A DNA stretch of 34,164 nucleotides from Nanobdellota archaeon (GCA_018829185.1 JAHJUI010000004.1:1-34164), one strand, 5' to 3'. Numbered from the stretch's first letter, positions 15,352 through 24,075 are shown. The notes: generated by a model from the sequence alone, not told the origin. Program-made: numbers and translations.

Positions 15352-16494
15352 ATGAATGTAGAGAAATTAAGAAAGGATTTTCCTGTACTAAATAAGGATT
15401 TGATTTATCTCGACTCGGCATGTATGACCCTTAGACCAAGGCAGGTTATTGATAAAATCATTGAATATTATACTGAATATCCTGCTTGTGGAGAAAGAAG
15501 TTATCACAAATTAAGTAGAAGAACAGCTGAAGAGTTTGAAAATGCTAGAATTCTAATAAAAAAGTTTATTAATTGTAAAAAAGATGGAGAAGTTGTTTTT
15601 ACTAAGAATGCCACTGAAGCAATAAATTTAGTTGCTAATTCTTTTGAGTTTAGCAAGATGGCTATAACAGACAGAGAACATAATTCTAATCTGTTACCTT
15701 GGCACAAATTTAAACATTTTATAGTTAAGAGTAATGAAGATGAAACTTTTGATATGAATGCTTTCCAAGATACAATTAAAAAAGTTGATTTGATTAGTTT
15801 TGTTTTTACCAGTAATTTAGATGGTTATACTTTACCAGTAAAAGAGATTATTAAGGTTGCACATGAAAATGATGTTGTTGTTATGTTAGATGGGGCACAA
15901 GCTGTTCCACATAAGAAAATAGATGTTTCTAAGTTAGATGTTGATTTAATGGCTTTTTCAGGTCACAAAATGCTTGGCCCTTCTGGAACTGGTTGTTTGT
16001 ATGGAAAAAGGCACATTTTAGATAAGATGAAGACTTTTATTATTGGCGGAGATACTGTTAACAATACAACTTATGATAAGTTTGAATTGAAAGAAGCTCC
16101 TTACAAGTTTGAGGCTGGTTTGCAAAATTATGCTGGGGTAATTGGGTTAGGTGCTGCTGTTAAGTATTTAACTCCAATTATTGGTGATATTGAAAGTCAT
16201 GAAGAAAAACTTTGGAAATATATGCGAGATAATTTAGATGTTGAAATGGTGGGTGTTGATCAGGCTTCAGGTATATTTTCTTTTAATATTCCTAAAATGA
16301 CTTCACATGAAATTGCACAGATGTTAGATAGTTCTGCCAATATTGCTATAAGGAGTGGAATGCATTGTGTGCATAGTTGGTTTAATTCTAGAAAGTTGAG
16401 TGGAAGTGCTCGTGCTTCTTTTTATTTGTATAATACAATGGATGAAGCTAAAAGGTTTGTCGAAGAAGTTAAGAAGATCATTGAATTAAGGTAA
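15352..16494 (+). CDS. Cysteine desulfurase (SufS/CsdA-type, class V aminotransferase)
   Basis: A 380-residue PLP enzyme. The PLP lysine is K206 in FSGHKMLGPSGTG, the cofactor Asp is in LDGAQ (179-183), and the catalytic Cys339 lies in RSGMHCVHSW, matching the RxGxxC loop of group II cysteine desulfurases. ARASFYLYNT (353-362) carries the substrate-carboxylate Arg. The enzyme takes sulfur from cysteine for Fe-S clusters or tRNA thiolation. No scaffold or SufBCD gene is nearby, so the acceptor is unknown. Length is slightly below the usual 400-410. A selenocysteine lyase role is possible but less likely. Confidence 0.88.
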   Translation: MNVEKLRKDFPVLNKDLIYLDSACMTLRPRQVIDKIIEYYTEYPACGERSYHKLSRRTAEEFENARILIKKFINCKKDGEVVFTKNATEAINLVANSFEFSKMAITDREHNSNLLPWHKFKHFIVKSNEDETFDMNAFQDTIKKVDLISFVFTSNLDGYTLPVKEIIKVAHENDVVVMLDGAQAVPHKKIDVSKLDVDLMAFSGHKMLGPSGTGCLYGKRHILDKMKTFIIGGDTVNNTTYDKFELKEAPYKFEAGLQNYAGVIGLGAAVKYLTPIIGDIESHEEKLWKYMRDNLDVEMVGVDQASGIFSFNIPKMTSHEIAQMLDSSANIAIRSGMHCVHSWFNSRKLSGSARASFYLYNTMDEAKRFVEEVKKIIELR

Positions 16495-16548
16495 GATTTA
16501 TATATTTTGGCTTATTCTCATTTTAAATTTATATTGGGGGGAATAAAA

Positions 16549-17103
16549 ATGCATACAGATAGATGGGAAAGAAGATTAGGTTATGGTTTTGGAAATTTTA
16601 GGGAACTTAGAGGACAATGGGCACCATATGATAAAGTTGGGCCAAATGATGTTCACATTAATCCAGACTCTAGATATGCCAGAGAATTAGCAGAAGTTGG
16701 AATGATGGTTGATGTAGAAGGTACACTTGAGGGAATGCCTGCTTCAATTGCATTGGTTGTTGATATTGATAAGGGTACCCACAGGCAAGTAATAGGTTAT
16801 ATTGAGAACGCTAACCTTATGTTAGAAGACCATACAAGCGGTGAACGAGGAAAAGGATATGATGAACCAATTGTCACACATTTAGATTGGATTGGGTACA
16901 AAAGGTGGGGGCATTTAATTGATTGGGATGTAGATGGAAATGTATCTTTTGAACTTTACTTTGTTCAACCACCAATCTCAGAAAAGGAATTTTTAAGAAG
17001 AGATTCTGCTTTGGAAATGAATACTGGGATAGAAACTATGTTGGATAAGGGAAGTCCCGAAGGATCTAAGTCTGCTAAAGGAATTTTACTTGAAGGTGCT
17101 TAA
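16549..17103 (+). CDS. Hypothetical protein, 184 residues
   Basis: A soluble acidic protein beginning MHTDRWERRLGYGFG, rich in Gly, Asp and Trp, with a strand-rich central region (MMVDVEGTLEGMPASIALVVDID). No family recognised and no signal peptide. The ATG at 16549 is chosen because a GGGGGG ribosome-binding site precedes it by 8 nt; an upstream TTG at 16507 is unlikely. A GTAAGATTTATATA promoter (about 16491-16504) gives a leader of roughly 20 nt. A T-rich terminator follows immediately, and the 3' end overlaps the convergent Lit-like gene by 18 nt. Confidence 0.65.
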   Translation: MHTDRWERRLGYGFGNFRELRGQWAPYDKVGPNDVHINPDSRYARELAEVGMMVDVEGTLEGMPASIALVVDIDKGTHRQVIGYIENANLMLEDHTSGERGKGYDEPIVTHLDWIGYKRWGHLIDWDVDGNVSFELYFVQPPISEKEFLRRDSALEMNTGIETMLDKGSPEGSKSAKGILLEGA

Positions 17104-17667
17104 CTTTTTTCTTTTTTTTATTAAATAACCTAAACTAGAAATAATTAAACTTTCTACAAAAATATAAACGAATAAGTTTCTAAAACCTTGCACCCAGAAT
17201 TCTAATGGAAATTGTTGCAATAATTTAGATCCGGATTCTAACAACCAATAATCTGTTTTGAATAATAATTTATGAAATGTTGTAAAGAAAAATTGGAAAT
17301 TTATTAAAAAGATTATTAAGAATATTATTAATAAAAGAATTGTTAGATTTCCGCCATAAAATAACCCTTTTGCAAAATCTTTTTTGTTTTTTATATAAAG
17401 AGATAAACTCATCAATGCAAAAAGTAATAAACCAAGTCTTAATGTGGCAGTTAAACTTTGAATTAGTTCTTTTACTTCTTGAAGATGCATGATTTCTCTT
17501 TCTGAATATGTGGATGATAATTCTTCGTTTGATTTAAAGAAATTGTACATTTCTTGGTCATCTTTTAAACCATTGTTAAAAATAAATAACCCATTTGCAA
17601 TAAATAATAAAATTGGTATTAAAATGATAAAAACTACTAAAAAAACCTTTCTTTTTATCTTTTTCAT
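17086..17667 (-). CDS. DUF1461/TIGR01906 membrane protein, Lit-like (lipoprotein intramolecular transacylase family)
   Basis: A 193-residue protein with four membrane helices (about 7-30, 72-92, 103-126 and 162-184) and an external loop with EREIMHLQEVKEL (57-68) and FTTFHKLLFKTDYW (128-141) followed by QFPLEFW (152-158). These match the DUF1461 family, which contains the bacterial Lit enzymes that move an acyl chain from the lipid-modified cysteine's glycerol to its amino group. From memory, Bacillus cereus Lit uses two histidines about 72 residues apart (85 and 157); here His61 and His132 are 71 apart in the same contexts. The first four bases overlap the stop of the microprotein upstream (ATGA). 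Family assignment is good; transacylase activity on archaeal lipoproteins is inferred. Confidence 0.78.
   Translation of the reverse strand: MKKIKRKVFLVVFIILIPILLFIANGLFIFNNGLKDDQEMYNFFKSNEELSSTYSEREIMHLQEVKELIQSLTATLRLGLLLFALMSLSLYIKNKKDFAKGLFYGGNLTILLLIIFLIIFLINFQFFFTTFHKLLFKTDYWLLESGSKLLQQFPLEFWVQGFRNLFVYIFVESLIISSLGYLIKKRKKLSTFK
17104..17123 (+). terminator. T-rich intrinsic terminator
   Basis: CTTTTTTCTTTTTTTTATTA directly follows the stop codon of the gene ending at 17103. It lies opposite the last codons of the convergent Lit-like gene, so on that strand it is part of a Lys-rich tail. Confidence 0.55.
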
Positions 17668-17783
17668 AGTAAATAAAATAGTATTAAAATTAAAATTGCT
17701 ACTGCCACTGCGACTACTGCAAAATCATGTATGCACATATGTTTTTTATGTTTACATTCATCTACAGGACATATCTTAGCCAT
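17664..17783 (-). CDS. 39-residue Cys/His-rich single-helix membrane microprotein
   Basis: ATG at 17783, TGA at 17664-17666, product 39 residues. Residues 5-19 are CPVDECKHKKHMCIH, with Cys5, Cys10, His12, His15, Cys17 and His19, a compact metal-binding-like cluster; residues 21-39 are one hydrophobic helix ending at the C-terminus. Its stop overlaps the Lit-like ATG as ATGA, so translation is coupled. A TTTATATAATACC promoter (about 17802-17814), overlapping the stop codon of the calcium-pump gene, is about 27 nt from the ATG. It is too short for usual gene callers. I do not know the family. In Gram-positive bacteria a second Lit type is linked to copper-resistance loci (family knowledge), so a metal role is worth considering but unproven. 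Confidence 0.7.
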   Translation of the reverse strand: MAKICPVDECKHKKHMCIHDFAVVAVAVAILILILFYLL

Positions 17784-17804
17784 AATGTTAGTTAAGAAAA
17801 GGTA

Positions 17805-20444
17805 TTATATAAATCTTTTTGAAGTATGAATATTAATTTTTTTAACTAATTTTGCTAATATCCAAATGATTATTGCAGCTAATACAATGTAACCCCAATC
17901 AATTAGGGCAAGAGGGGTTGTTTTGAAGATAATGTTTAGTGGGGTGTAAACTATTGCTAACTGCATTAACAATGAAGCTAGTACTGCGTAAATTAGATAT
18001 TTGTTTGAGAATAGTTTTAAATTATAATTTGATCTAATCAATTCTAGTCTTACTAATTCAAAGACAACTAAAGAGGTAACAACTATAGTTTGTGCTTTTA
18101 TTAAATTTCCAATATTTAATTTAAACAACACTAAAACTGCTATTGTAATTAAAATAGCTATAGATATTATGTCAAAGATTAATTTTCCAGAAAGTATCTT
18201 TTCTTTTTTAGGGCGTGGTTTTCTTTTCATTATACCTTCTTCTTTTGGATCTACACCTAAAGCTAGAGCAGGCAATCCGTCTGTTATTAGATTAATCCAA
18301 AGTATTTGTATTGGCAATAAAGGCAGTAAAACTGCACCATCTGGTCCCTTAAATATTAACATTGCAATGAAAATGACTAAAATTTCAGCCATGTTTGTTG
18401 ATAATAAATAATTGATAAATTTCTGTATATTATCATAAATTCCACGACCTTCTTCTACAGCATTCACAATTGAGGCAAAATTATCATCTAATAAAATCAT
18501 ATCTGATGCTTCTTGCGCAACATCTGTTCCAGTGATACCCATTGAAACACCAACATCTGCATTTTTTAGAGCTGGTGCGTCATTAACCCCATCTCCAGTA
18601 ACAGCCACAACATGACCATTGGATCTTAGGGCTTTTACAATCCTTGTTTTATCTTCTGGTATTACTCTAGCAAAGATTGATGTTTTTTCTACGACTTTTT
18701 TTAGTTCTTTATTACTTAAATTTCTTATATCATAGCCGCTAAGTGCATCACCTTTAATGCCCAATTCTTTTGCAATTGCTTTTGCAGTTATAATATGGTC
18801 TCCAGTTATCATTATAGTTCTTATTCCTGCAGTCTTACAAGTTTTAATTGCTTGTTTCGCTTCAGGGCGGGGAGGGTCAATCATTGCTTGTAAACCAACA
18901 AAAATTAGATTGTTTTCCTGATCTTTTTCTGTGAAAGCACGATAAGCAAATCCAAGAACTCTTAAGGCTGAATTAGCGAAAGTTTCATTTGTCTTTAAGA
19001 TATTTTCTCTATCTTTTATTGTTAGTTTTCTTGTTCTTCCATTTTCATCGATATGTGTGCATCTTTCTAGTAAAATATCTGGTGCCCCCTTTGTGAATAT
19101 TGTTTTTTTACTCCCTTCTTTATTTATGGTGGACATTAATTTCCTAGAAGTTTCAAAAGGTATTTCATCTATTCTCTTATATTTTTGGTCTAGTATTTGT
19201 TTTTTTAAACCAAGTTTTTCTGCAGAAATTAATAATGCTGCTTCTGTTGGATCTCCAATAATTGCAAAAGAGTTTTCTTTTATTGCTAAATTGGCGTTGT
19301 TACAAAGACTACCTATTTTTAGCAATAAAGATATTTCTTCGTTTTTTACTTCTTTTTTGTTATGTAAGAATTCGCCATCTTTTTCATAACCTGAGCCAGT
19401 AACATCTATTATTTTATTATTTACAAACAATTTAGTTACAGTCATCTCACTTTTTGTTAGAGTTCCTGTTTTGTCTGAGCATATTACATCTGTAGAGCCG
19501 AGTGCTTCTACAGCAGATAATTTTCTTATTAGTGCCTTTCTTTTTACCATTCTTCGTACGCCAAATGCGAGAGCAATTGTGACTACTGCGGGTAAACCTT
19601 CTGGAACTGCGGCTACAGCTAAACTAATTGCGATCATAAAAGAATTGATTAAACTGTTTCCTGATAAGTAACTTATTAAGAATATTATAATACAAATAGC
19701 AATTGTGATTATGCCTATGTATTTTCCAAGCTCTTTTAATCTTAATTGTAGTGGTGTTTGAACTTCATCTGTTTCTTGGATTAATGCAGCTATTTTTCCG
19801 ATTTGGGTTTTCATTCCAGTGGAAACAACAAGTGCTTTACAATTTCCTTTTGTCACAATTGTTCCTGAGAAAATGGTGTTTGTTCGTTCTGCTAAAGGTG
19901 TTTTTTCATGTAATATCCTTAGATCTTTTTTTACTGGGACTGATTCTCCTGTTAAAGCTGATTCATCTAATTCTAAATGGTGCAAGGTAATTAACCTACA
20001 ATCGGCTGGAACTTTATTCCCGGATTCTAATTTTATTATGTCCCCTGGTACTAATTCTGAGGATTTTACTTCTGTTTCTTGACCATTTCTGTAAACTATT
20101 GTAGAAAAAGTTGTCATTTTTTTAAGAGCTTCAATACTTTTTTCTGCCCTGTATTCTTGTATGAAACCGAAAATTGCGTTGAAAGTTAAAATTATAAAAA
20201 TAATAAGTGCGTCTATTGGGTGGCCAATAAATAAAGAAATTGCTCCTGCAAAAATTAAAACTAAAATTAGTAAACTTTTGAATTGCCGTAGAAATATTGT
20301 AAATGGTTTTACTTTTTTTGCTTCTTTTATGCGATTTTTACCTATTGTTTTTGATCTTTTCTCTGCTTCTAATTGTTTTAAACCAATTGCGGTTGTGTTT
20401 AAATCTTTGTAAATTTGATTTAATTCTATGTTATGATGGGGCAT
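17805..20444 (-). CDS. P-type Ca2+-ATPase (SERCA/PMR1-like, type IIA)
   Basis: An 879-residue P2 ATPase. Visible landmarks: the N-terminal cation ATPase domain, TGES (165-168), PEGLP (281-285) in helix M4, the phosphorylation site DKTGTLT (Asp324), KGAPD in the nucleotide domain, [12 protein letters not shown] in the P domain, NMAEI in M5 and [13 protein letters not shown] in M6. The M4 Glu, the M5 Asn and Glu and the M6 Asn and Asp correspond to the calcium ligands of SERCA sites I and II (family knowledge), so it should export Ca2+ rather than Na+/K+. Ten membrane helices are expected. The ATG lies 2 nt after the stop of the secreted protein gene upstream, indicating an operon with coupled translation. 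Archaeal homologues are not rare. Confidence 0.92.
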   Translation of the reverse strand: MPHHNIELNQIYKDLNTTAIGLKQLEAEKRSKTIGKNRIKEAKKVKPFTIFLRQFKSLLILVLIFAGAISLFIGHPIDALIIFIILTFNAIFGFIQEYRAEKSIEALKKMTTFSTIVYRNGQETEVKSSELVPGDIIKLESGNKVPADCRLITLHHLELDESALTGESVPVKKDLRILHEKTPLAERTNTIFSGTIVTKGNCKALVVSTGMKTQIGKIAALIQETDEVQTPLQLRLKELGKYIGIITIAICIIIFLISYLSGNSLINSFMIAISLAVAAVPEGLPAVVTIALAFGVRRMVKRKALIRKLSAVEALGSTDVICSDKTGTLTKSEMTVTKLFVNNKIIDVTGSGYEKDGEFLHNKKEVKNEEISLLLKIGSLCNNANLAIKENSFAIIGDPTEAALLISAEKLGLKKQILDQKYKRIDEIPFETSRKLMSTINKEGSKKTIFTKGAPDILLERCTHIDENGRTRKLTIKDRENILKTNETFANSALRVLGFAYRAFTEKDQENNLIFVGLQAMIDPPRPEAKQAIKTCKTAGIRTIMITGDHIITAKAIAKELGIKGDALSGYDIRNLSNKELKKVVEKTSIFARVIPEDKTRIVKALRSNGHVVAVTGDGVNDAPALKNADVGVSMGITGTDVAQEASDMILLDDNFASIVNAVEEGRGIYDNIQKFINYLLSTNMAEILVIFIAMLIFKGPDGAVLLPLLPIQILWINLITDGLPALALGVDPKEEGIMKRKPRPKKEKILSGKLIFDIISIAILITIAVLVLFKLNIGNLIKAQTIVVTSLVVFELVRLELIRSNYNLKLFSNKYLIYAVLASLLMQLAIVYTPLNIIFKTTPLALIDWGYIVLAAIIIWILAKLVKKINIHTSKRFI

Positions 20445-20446
20445 GA

Positions 20447-21016
20447 TTATCTAATAAACCAGGAAATGGGGGTTGTGATAACCCCAATTGTTTTGTATCC
20501 AAAGCTTCTTTTGTTTACTATTTGTTGTTTGGCCATTTTTTCTATAACATTTAACATTAAAGCACCTTTGAACGAGTTTGGAGTTATTTCTAATCTATTT
20601 AATAGGTCTAGCCCATTTAATTCTTGGCTAGTTTGTGCATTTAAGAGAAGGTCTCTCATTTGTTCAAGATTGAATTCTACTAAAATGTGGTGTTTTCCTT
20701 CATCTAATAAAGTGATATCTCCTGTTTTGCCCATTGCAATGATAAATGTTTCATTAGTGTCCCTTACATTTAGTTTAATATGGAAAGGCAGGAATTTTTT
20801 AATTTGATTTGGAATTTCAGGTGGAGAAGTTTCTAAAGAAATTTCCATAATTTGCCTTATAGAAAGATTTTCTATTTCATTGAAATTAAGTTCACTTGCT
20901 GCAAGTTCTGCTTTTTCTTCATCTATTAAGCCATTCATTTGACTTTGGTCTAAATTAATTGCGAAAGCATTGCTAATTAATAGAAAAATAGTTAAGATTA
21001 GGATTAGTTTTTTCAT
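20447..21016 (-). CDS. Secreted protein of unknown function, possibly SCP2-like
   Basis: A 189-residue protein with a clear cleavable signal peptide (MKKLILILTIFLLISNAFA). The mature part has a helical N-terminal segment, a strand-rich centre (PFHIKLNVRDTNETFIIAMGKTGDITLL) and a C-terminal helix pair (LEITPNSFKGALMLNVIEKMAKQ) that vaguely recalls the sterol carrier protein 2 fold; this is a weak guess. The start at 21016 has a GAGGTGA ribosome-binding site; a GTG at 21025 is less likely. It is the first gene of the calcium-pump operon, with a 2-nt gap, so it may bind lipid or ions beside the pump. Confidence 0.65.
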   Translation of the reverse strand: MKKLILILTIFLLISNAFAINLDQSQMNGLIDEEKAELAASELNFNEIENLSIRQIMEISLETSPPEIPNQIKKFLPFHIKLNVRDTNETFIIAMGKTGDITLLDEGKHHILVEFNLEQMRDLLLNAQTSQELNGLDLLNRLEITPNSFKGALMLNVIEKMAKQQIVNKRSFGYKTIGVITTPISWFIR

Positions 21017-21069
21017 GTGGTTCACCTCAGTTAGTTTTTATAAGAACTATTTTATAAGCTTTTCTTTTT

Positions 21070-21450
21070 CTATGTTTTGATAATAACTTTTCTATTTCTT
21101 GGGCCATCAAACTCAGCAAATTTTATTCCTTGCCAGGTTTCTAGTTTTAATTTTCCATTTTCAATTATTATTGTTTCAGAGCTACCAATTAAAGAGGTTT
21201 TTATATGGGCGTCTGAGTTTCCTTCGGAATGAGCATAACCTTCGTCTTTTGGAATTTCCTTGTTTAATTTCATTAGAATATCTTTATTTACATCTGGATC
21301 GGCGTTTTCATTTATTGTAATGCCTGCTGTTGTATGTGGGCAGAAAACAACACAAAGTCCTTCTTCTATATCTATTAGTTCTTGAACTTTAGAAGTAACA
21401 TCAATTAATTCTTCCCTTTTTGTACTTTGGATATTAATCTCTTTTATCAT
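21070..21450 (-). CDS. YjbQ/UPF0047 family protein
   Basis: A 126-residue protein with all YjbQ family hallmarks: CPHTTAGITINENAD (37-51), HSEGNSDAHIKTSLIGSSE (74-92) and TWQGIKFAEFDGPR (105-118). The family forms trimers with a metal site made by the conserved His, Glu and Asp residues; some members have weak thiamine phosphate synthase activity, but the physiological role is unsettled. Slightly shorter than typical (about 132-138). It is divergent from the DUF357 gene with a 37-nt shared promoter region. Confidence 0.9.
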   Translation of the reverse strand: MIKEINIQSTKREELIDVTSKVQELIDIEEGLCVVFCPHTTAGITINENADPDVNKDILMKLNKEIPKDEGYAHSEGNSDAHIKTSLIGSSETIIIENGKLKLETWQGIKFAEFDGPRNRKVIIKT

Positions 21451-21487
21451 GGAAATCTATATAAATTAAATAGTATTTAAAAGTTTC

Positions 21488-21775
21488 ATGAAAGAAGTAA
21501 CTGAAAAAAAGCTAGATAAGTACTTTGATGTTACTGAAAGAGCAATTAAAAAAGTTAAATTTAAAGAAGTTGATGTTGATTGTAAGAAAATTGCTGATGA
21601 TTTTTTAGATATGGCAAAAAGATATTTTGAAGATGCTAAACATTTTAAAGAAAAGGGGGATTTTGTTACTGCTTTTGCAGCTTTGAACTATGCACATGGT
21701 TTTTTAGATGCTGGTGCAAGACTTGGGGTTTTTGATGTAAAAGATAACAAATTATTTGCTGTAGATGAGACCTAG
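21488..21775 (+). CDS. DUF357 family protein
   Basis: A 95-residue helical protein. The segment DFLDMAKRYFEDAKHFKEKGDFVTAFAALNYAHGFLDAGARLGVF (about 38-82) is characteristic of the archaeal DUF357 family, a TPR-like helical bundle of unknown function. The 3' end overlaps the deaminase gene by 11 nt, so the two are co-translated. Promoter elements (TATTTAAAAG) are about 15 nt upstream of the ATG. Confidence 0.85.
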   Translation: MKEVTEKKLDKYFDVTERAIKKVKFKEVDVDCKKIADDFLDMAKRYFEDAKHFKEKGDFVTAFAALNYAHGFLDAGARLGVFDVKDNKLFAVDET

Positions 21776-22229
21776 TTTTGATGAATTATTTATGAGAATT
21801 GCGTTTTTAGCTAGAGAAAGAAGTACTTGTTTGAGTAGAAAGACTGGTGCTACTTTAGTTAAGGATAATAAGGTTTTGGCTATGGGATATAATGGATCTC
21901 CTGCTGGTACTGAACATTGTTCTGATAAAGGTGTTTGTAGAAGAAAGGAATCTGGTTTGAAAGCTGGTGAATATAAAGATGAATTGTGTAGGGCTGTTCA
22001 TGCAGAAGAAAATGTTTTGTTGCAAGCTGCTAAGTTTGGAGTTTCTACAGACGGAGGTATTATTTATTCTGTTTATTTTCCATGTACAATGTGTGCTAAG
22101 TCTATAATTAATGCTGGTATAAAAGAAGTTGTTTTTGCTGAAGATTACCCTAATGAATTAGCTAAACAATTGTTTAAAGAAGCAGGTATTAAAGTTAGAC
22201 AGTTGAAGATAGGTATTACTACTGAATAG
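21765..22229 (+). CDS. Deoxycytidylate (dCMP) deaminase-family protein
   Basis: A 154-residue zinc deaminase. The zinc and catalytic motif HAEEN (His79, Glu81) and PCTMC (Cys107, Cys110) are intact, and TGATLVKDNKVLAMGYNGSPAG is the nucleotide-pocket segment of dCMP/ComEB-type enzymes. It converts dCMP to dUMP, which would feed the ThyX at 8318-9988. Length matches the family. It overlaps the DUF357 gene, a pairing that suggests shared regulation. A tRNA or other cytidine deaminase is a less likely alternative. Confidence 0.9.
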   Translation: MRPSFDELFMRIAFLARERSTCLSRKTGATLVKDNKVLAMGYNGSPAGTEHCSDKGVCRRKESGLKAGEYKDELCRAVHAEENVLLQAAKFGVSTDGGIIYSVYFPCTMCAKSIINAGIKEVVFAEDYPNELAKQLFKEAGIKVRQLKIGITTE

Positions 22230-22270
22230 TAACATTTATATATAACTATTTCTTTGATTTTATTAGAAAA

Positions 22271-22870
22271 ATGTTGAATATTTCAAGAGCAATAAAAGAA
22301 AGTTTATGTGTTTTAGCTACTGTTCTAGCCTTTTCTAGTGCAGCTCATGCTTCATCTGATGTTCAACCCCCTATAGGTTCTGAAGAATTAAAATATAATA
22401 GTTCTTTTGGTTCTTCTCAACTAGAATTAAAAGCAGATTTAGTTTCTTATCTTGGGGGAGATGGTGTTATTCTAAAAATTGGTGAACCTACACGAAAATT
22501 GATTAATACATATGTTAGAGCAGCTGAATATCTTGAAGAAGAAGAATTTACACCTTATGAGATTGCAAAGATGGTTAGTATGATTGCTTGGGATCGTTAC
22601 AAATATGGAAGTAACAGAGCTAAAACACATAAACTTTCTTTTGTTGCTATTGAATCAGAACCATCTACTGTTTACCATAAAGCTACTCTTTTAGTTGATT
22701 CTAAAGGAGATACTTTTGTTGTAGATCATGGGAATCGTCCAGAGAAATTAAGTTCATATATAGATTCAAATTATTTTTTTGTAACTAAGTCTGATTCTAC
22801 AAAGAATTTTTGTTTTAAGAGAAAGGAGCTTAGATTTACTACACCATTAGAGGAATTAGAGCACTTTTAA
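22271..22870 (+). CDS. Secreted protein, possibly a degenerate transglutaminase-like fold
   Basis: A 199-residue protein with an N-terminal signal peptide ending AHASS (about 1-29). The central part (FTPYEIAKMVSMIAWDRYKYG) is helical, and VYHKATLLVDSKGDTFVVDHGN (about 139-160) has the His and Asp spacing of transglutaminase/papain-like domains, where the substrate helix would carry a Cys; no Cys is present there, so if the fold is right the protein is inactive as a protease. This is a tentative fold guess. It has its own strong promoter (ACATTTATATATAAC, about 22233-22245) and precedes the UMP kinase by 45 nt. Confidence 0.6.
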   Translation: MLNISRAIKESLCVLATVLAFSSAAHASSDVQPPIGSEELKYNSSFGSSQLELKADLVSYLGGDGVILKIGEPTRKLINTYVRAAEYLEEEEFTPYEIAKMVSMIAWDRYKYGSNRAKTHKLSFVAIESEPSTVYHKATLLVDSKGDTFVVDHGNRPEKLSSYIDSNYFFVTKSDSTKNFCFKRKELRFTTPLEELEHF

Positions 22871-22915
22871 TCTTAATCAAAATCTTTATAAACAAAAAAT
22901 TCTAGATTTAATTTA

Positions 22916-23590
22916 ATGAAAAAAGTTGTGATATCTTTAGGTGGAAGTGTTATTGTTCCAAATAAAGTAAATTATTCTTATTTAAAGAAATTTAAGAAAT
23001 TAATTTTAAAATATTCTAAGAAAAATAAAGTTGTTGTTATTTGTGGTGGAGGAAGTACAGCTAGAAAATATATTGATTCTTTGGAGGGGAAGAAAGATAA
23101 AAAAATATATGGTTTGGTGGGAATTGCTGCTACTAGATTAAATGCAAGATTAGTCGATGGTATTTTTGATAGAAAAGAGGATATTCCTGAAACTTTAAAT
23201 GAAGTAAGAAAACAAATTAATAAACATAATTTAGTTATTTGTGGTTCATTGGGTTATAATACTGAAATGACAACAGATGGAAATGCAGCTGAAATTGCTA
23301 GAATGATGAAAGCTGATTTTTTAGTGAATATTACAAATGTTTCTGGCTTGTATGATAAAGATCCTAAAAAATATAAACATGCAATTAGGATACCCCAGAT
23401 AAGTTTTATGGATTTTGATAGAATGGTTAATAAGGTTAAGTTTAAAGCAGGACAACATTTTGTTTTAGATCAAACTGCCGCTAAAATAATTAAAAAAGCC
23501 AAAATTAAAACTTGTATTGTTGATCACGATTTAGATAATTTTAAGAGAGCTTTGTATGGAAAAAGGTTTAAAGGGACACTTATTTCTTAA
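22916..23590 (+). CDS. pyrH: UMP kinase (archaeal PyrH type)
   Basis: A 224-residue amino acid kinase family protein that phosphorylates UMP to UDP. Motifs: KKVVISLGGSVIVP (2-15) for phosphate binding, VVICGGGSTARKYID (41-55), and TTDGNAAEIARMMKADFLVNITNVSGLYDKDPKK (about 121-154), diagnostic for the archaeal UMP kinase. Length matches (225). It heads a same-strand run with the AK6 and phosphoesterase genes, the next gene following after 38 nt with a promoter-like TTAAATAC in between. Confidence 0.92.
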   Translation: MKKVVISLGGSVIVPNKVNYSYLKKFKKLILKYSKKNKVVVICGGGSTARKYIDSLEGKKDKKIYGLVGIAATRLNARLVDGIFDRKEDIPETLNEVRKQINKHNLVICGSLGYNTEMTTDGNAAEIARMMKADFLVNITNVSGLYDKDPKKYKHAIRIPQISFMDFDRMVNKVKFKAGQHFVLDQTAAKIIKKAKIKTCIVDHDLDNFKRALYGKRFKGTLIS

Positions 23591-23628
23591 GAGAAACTAT
23601 TAAATACATTAATTTTTAATTATTTTTT

Positions 23629-24075
23629 ATGAAAATAGTAGTTAGTGGAACTCCCGGAACGGGTAAAAGTAAGTTTTCTAAGAAATTAGCAAAAGAATTG
23701 AAGTTTAAATATTTAGATATAAAAACATTTTCTAGGAAAAATAAGATTTATGACAAAATTGAGAAAAATTGTTTAATTATTGATGAAAAAAAATTAGTAA
23801 AAGAATTAAAGAAATTAAAAGGAAATTATGTTATTGATGGTCATTTAAGTCATTATTTGAAAGCTGATTATTGTGTTGTTTGTAAATGTGATTTGAAAGT
23901 TTTAAAGAAAAGATTAGAAAAAAGAAAATATTCTAAACAGAAAATAAAAGATAATTTAGATGCAGAAATATTTGATGTTTGTTTTATTGATGCTAAAAAA
24001 ATACAGAAGAATGTTTTAGTTTTGGATACTAGTAAAGGTTATAAAATGGAAGGTATTGTTAGGTTAATAAAATGA
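23629..24075 (+). CDS. AK6/Fap7-like adenylate kinase
   Basis: A 148-residue P-loop protein with GTPGTGKSKFSKKLA (7-21) and a lid region ending KIKDNLDAEIFDVC, which matches the AK6 (Fap7/hCINAP) family of broad-specificity nucleoside monophosphate kinases involved in small-subunit ribosome maturation in archaea and eukaryotes. It is shorter than the usual 170-190 residues, mainly in the lid and C-terminus. It overlaps the phosphoesterase gene by 4 nt (ATGA), so the two are coupled. Confidence 0.87.
   Translation: MKIVVSGTPGTGKSKFSKKLAKELKFKYLDIKTFSRKNKIYDKIEKNCLIIDEKKLVKELKKLKGNYVIDGHLSHYLKADYCVVCKCDLKVLKKRLEKRKYSKQKIKDNLDAEIFDVCFIDAKKIQKNVLVLDTSKGYKMEGIVRLIK

Noticed and set aside
16507-16548. 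TTG start giving 14 more residues to the 184-residue hypothetical protein
   Set aside because: The ribosome-binding site GGGGGG lies inside this extension and is correctly spaced for the ATG at 16549.
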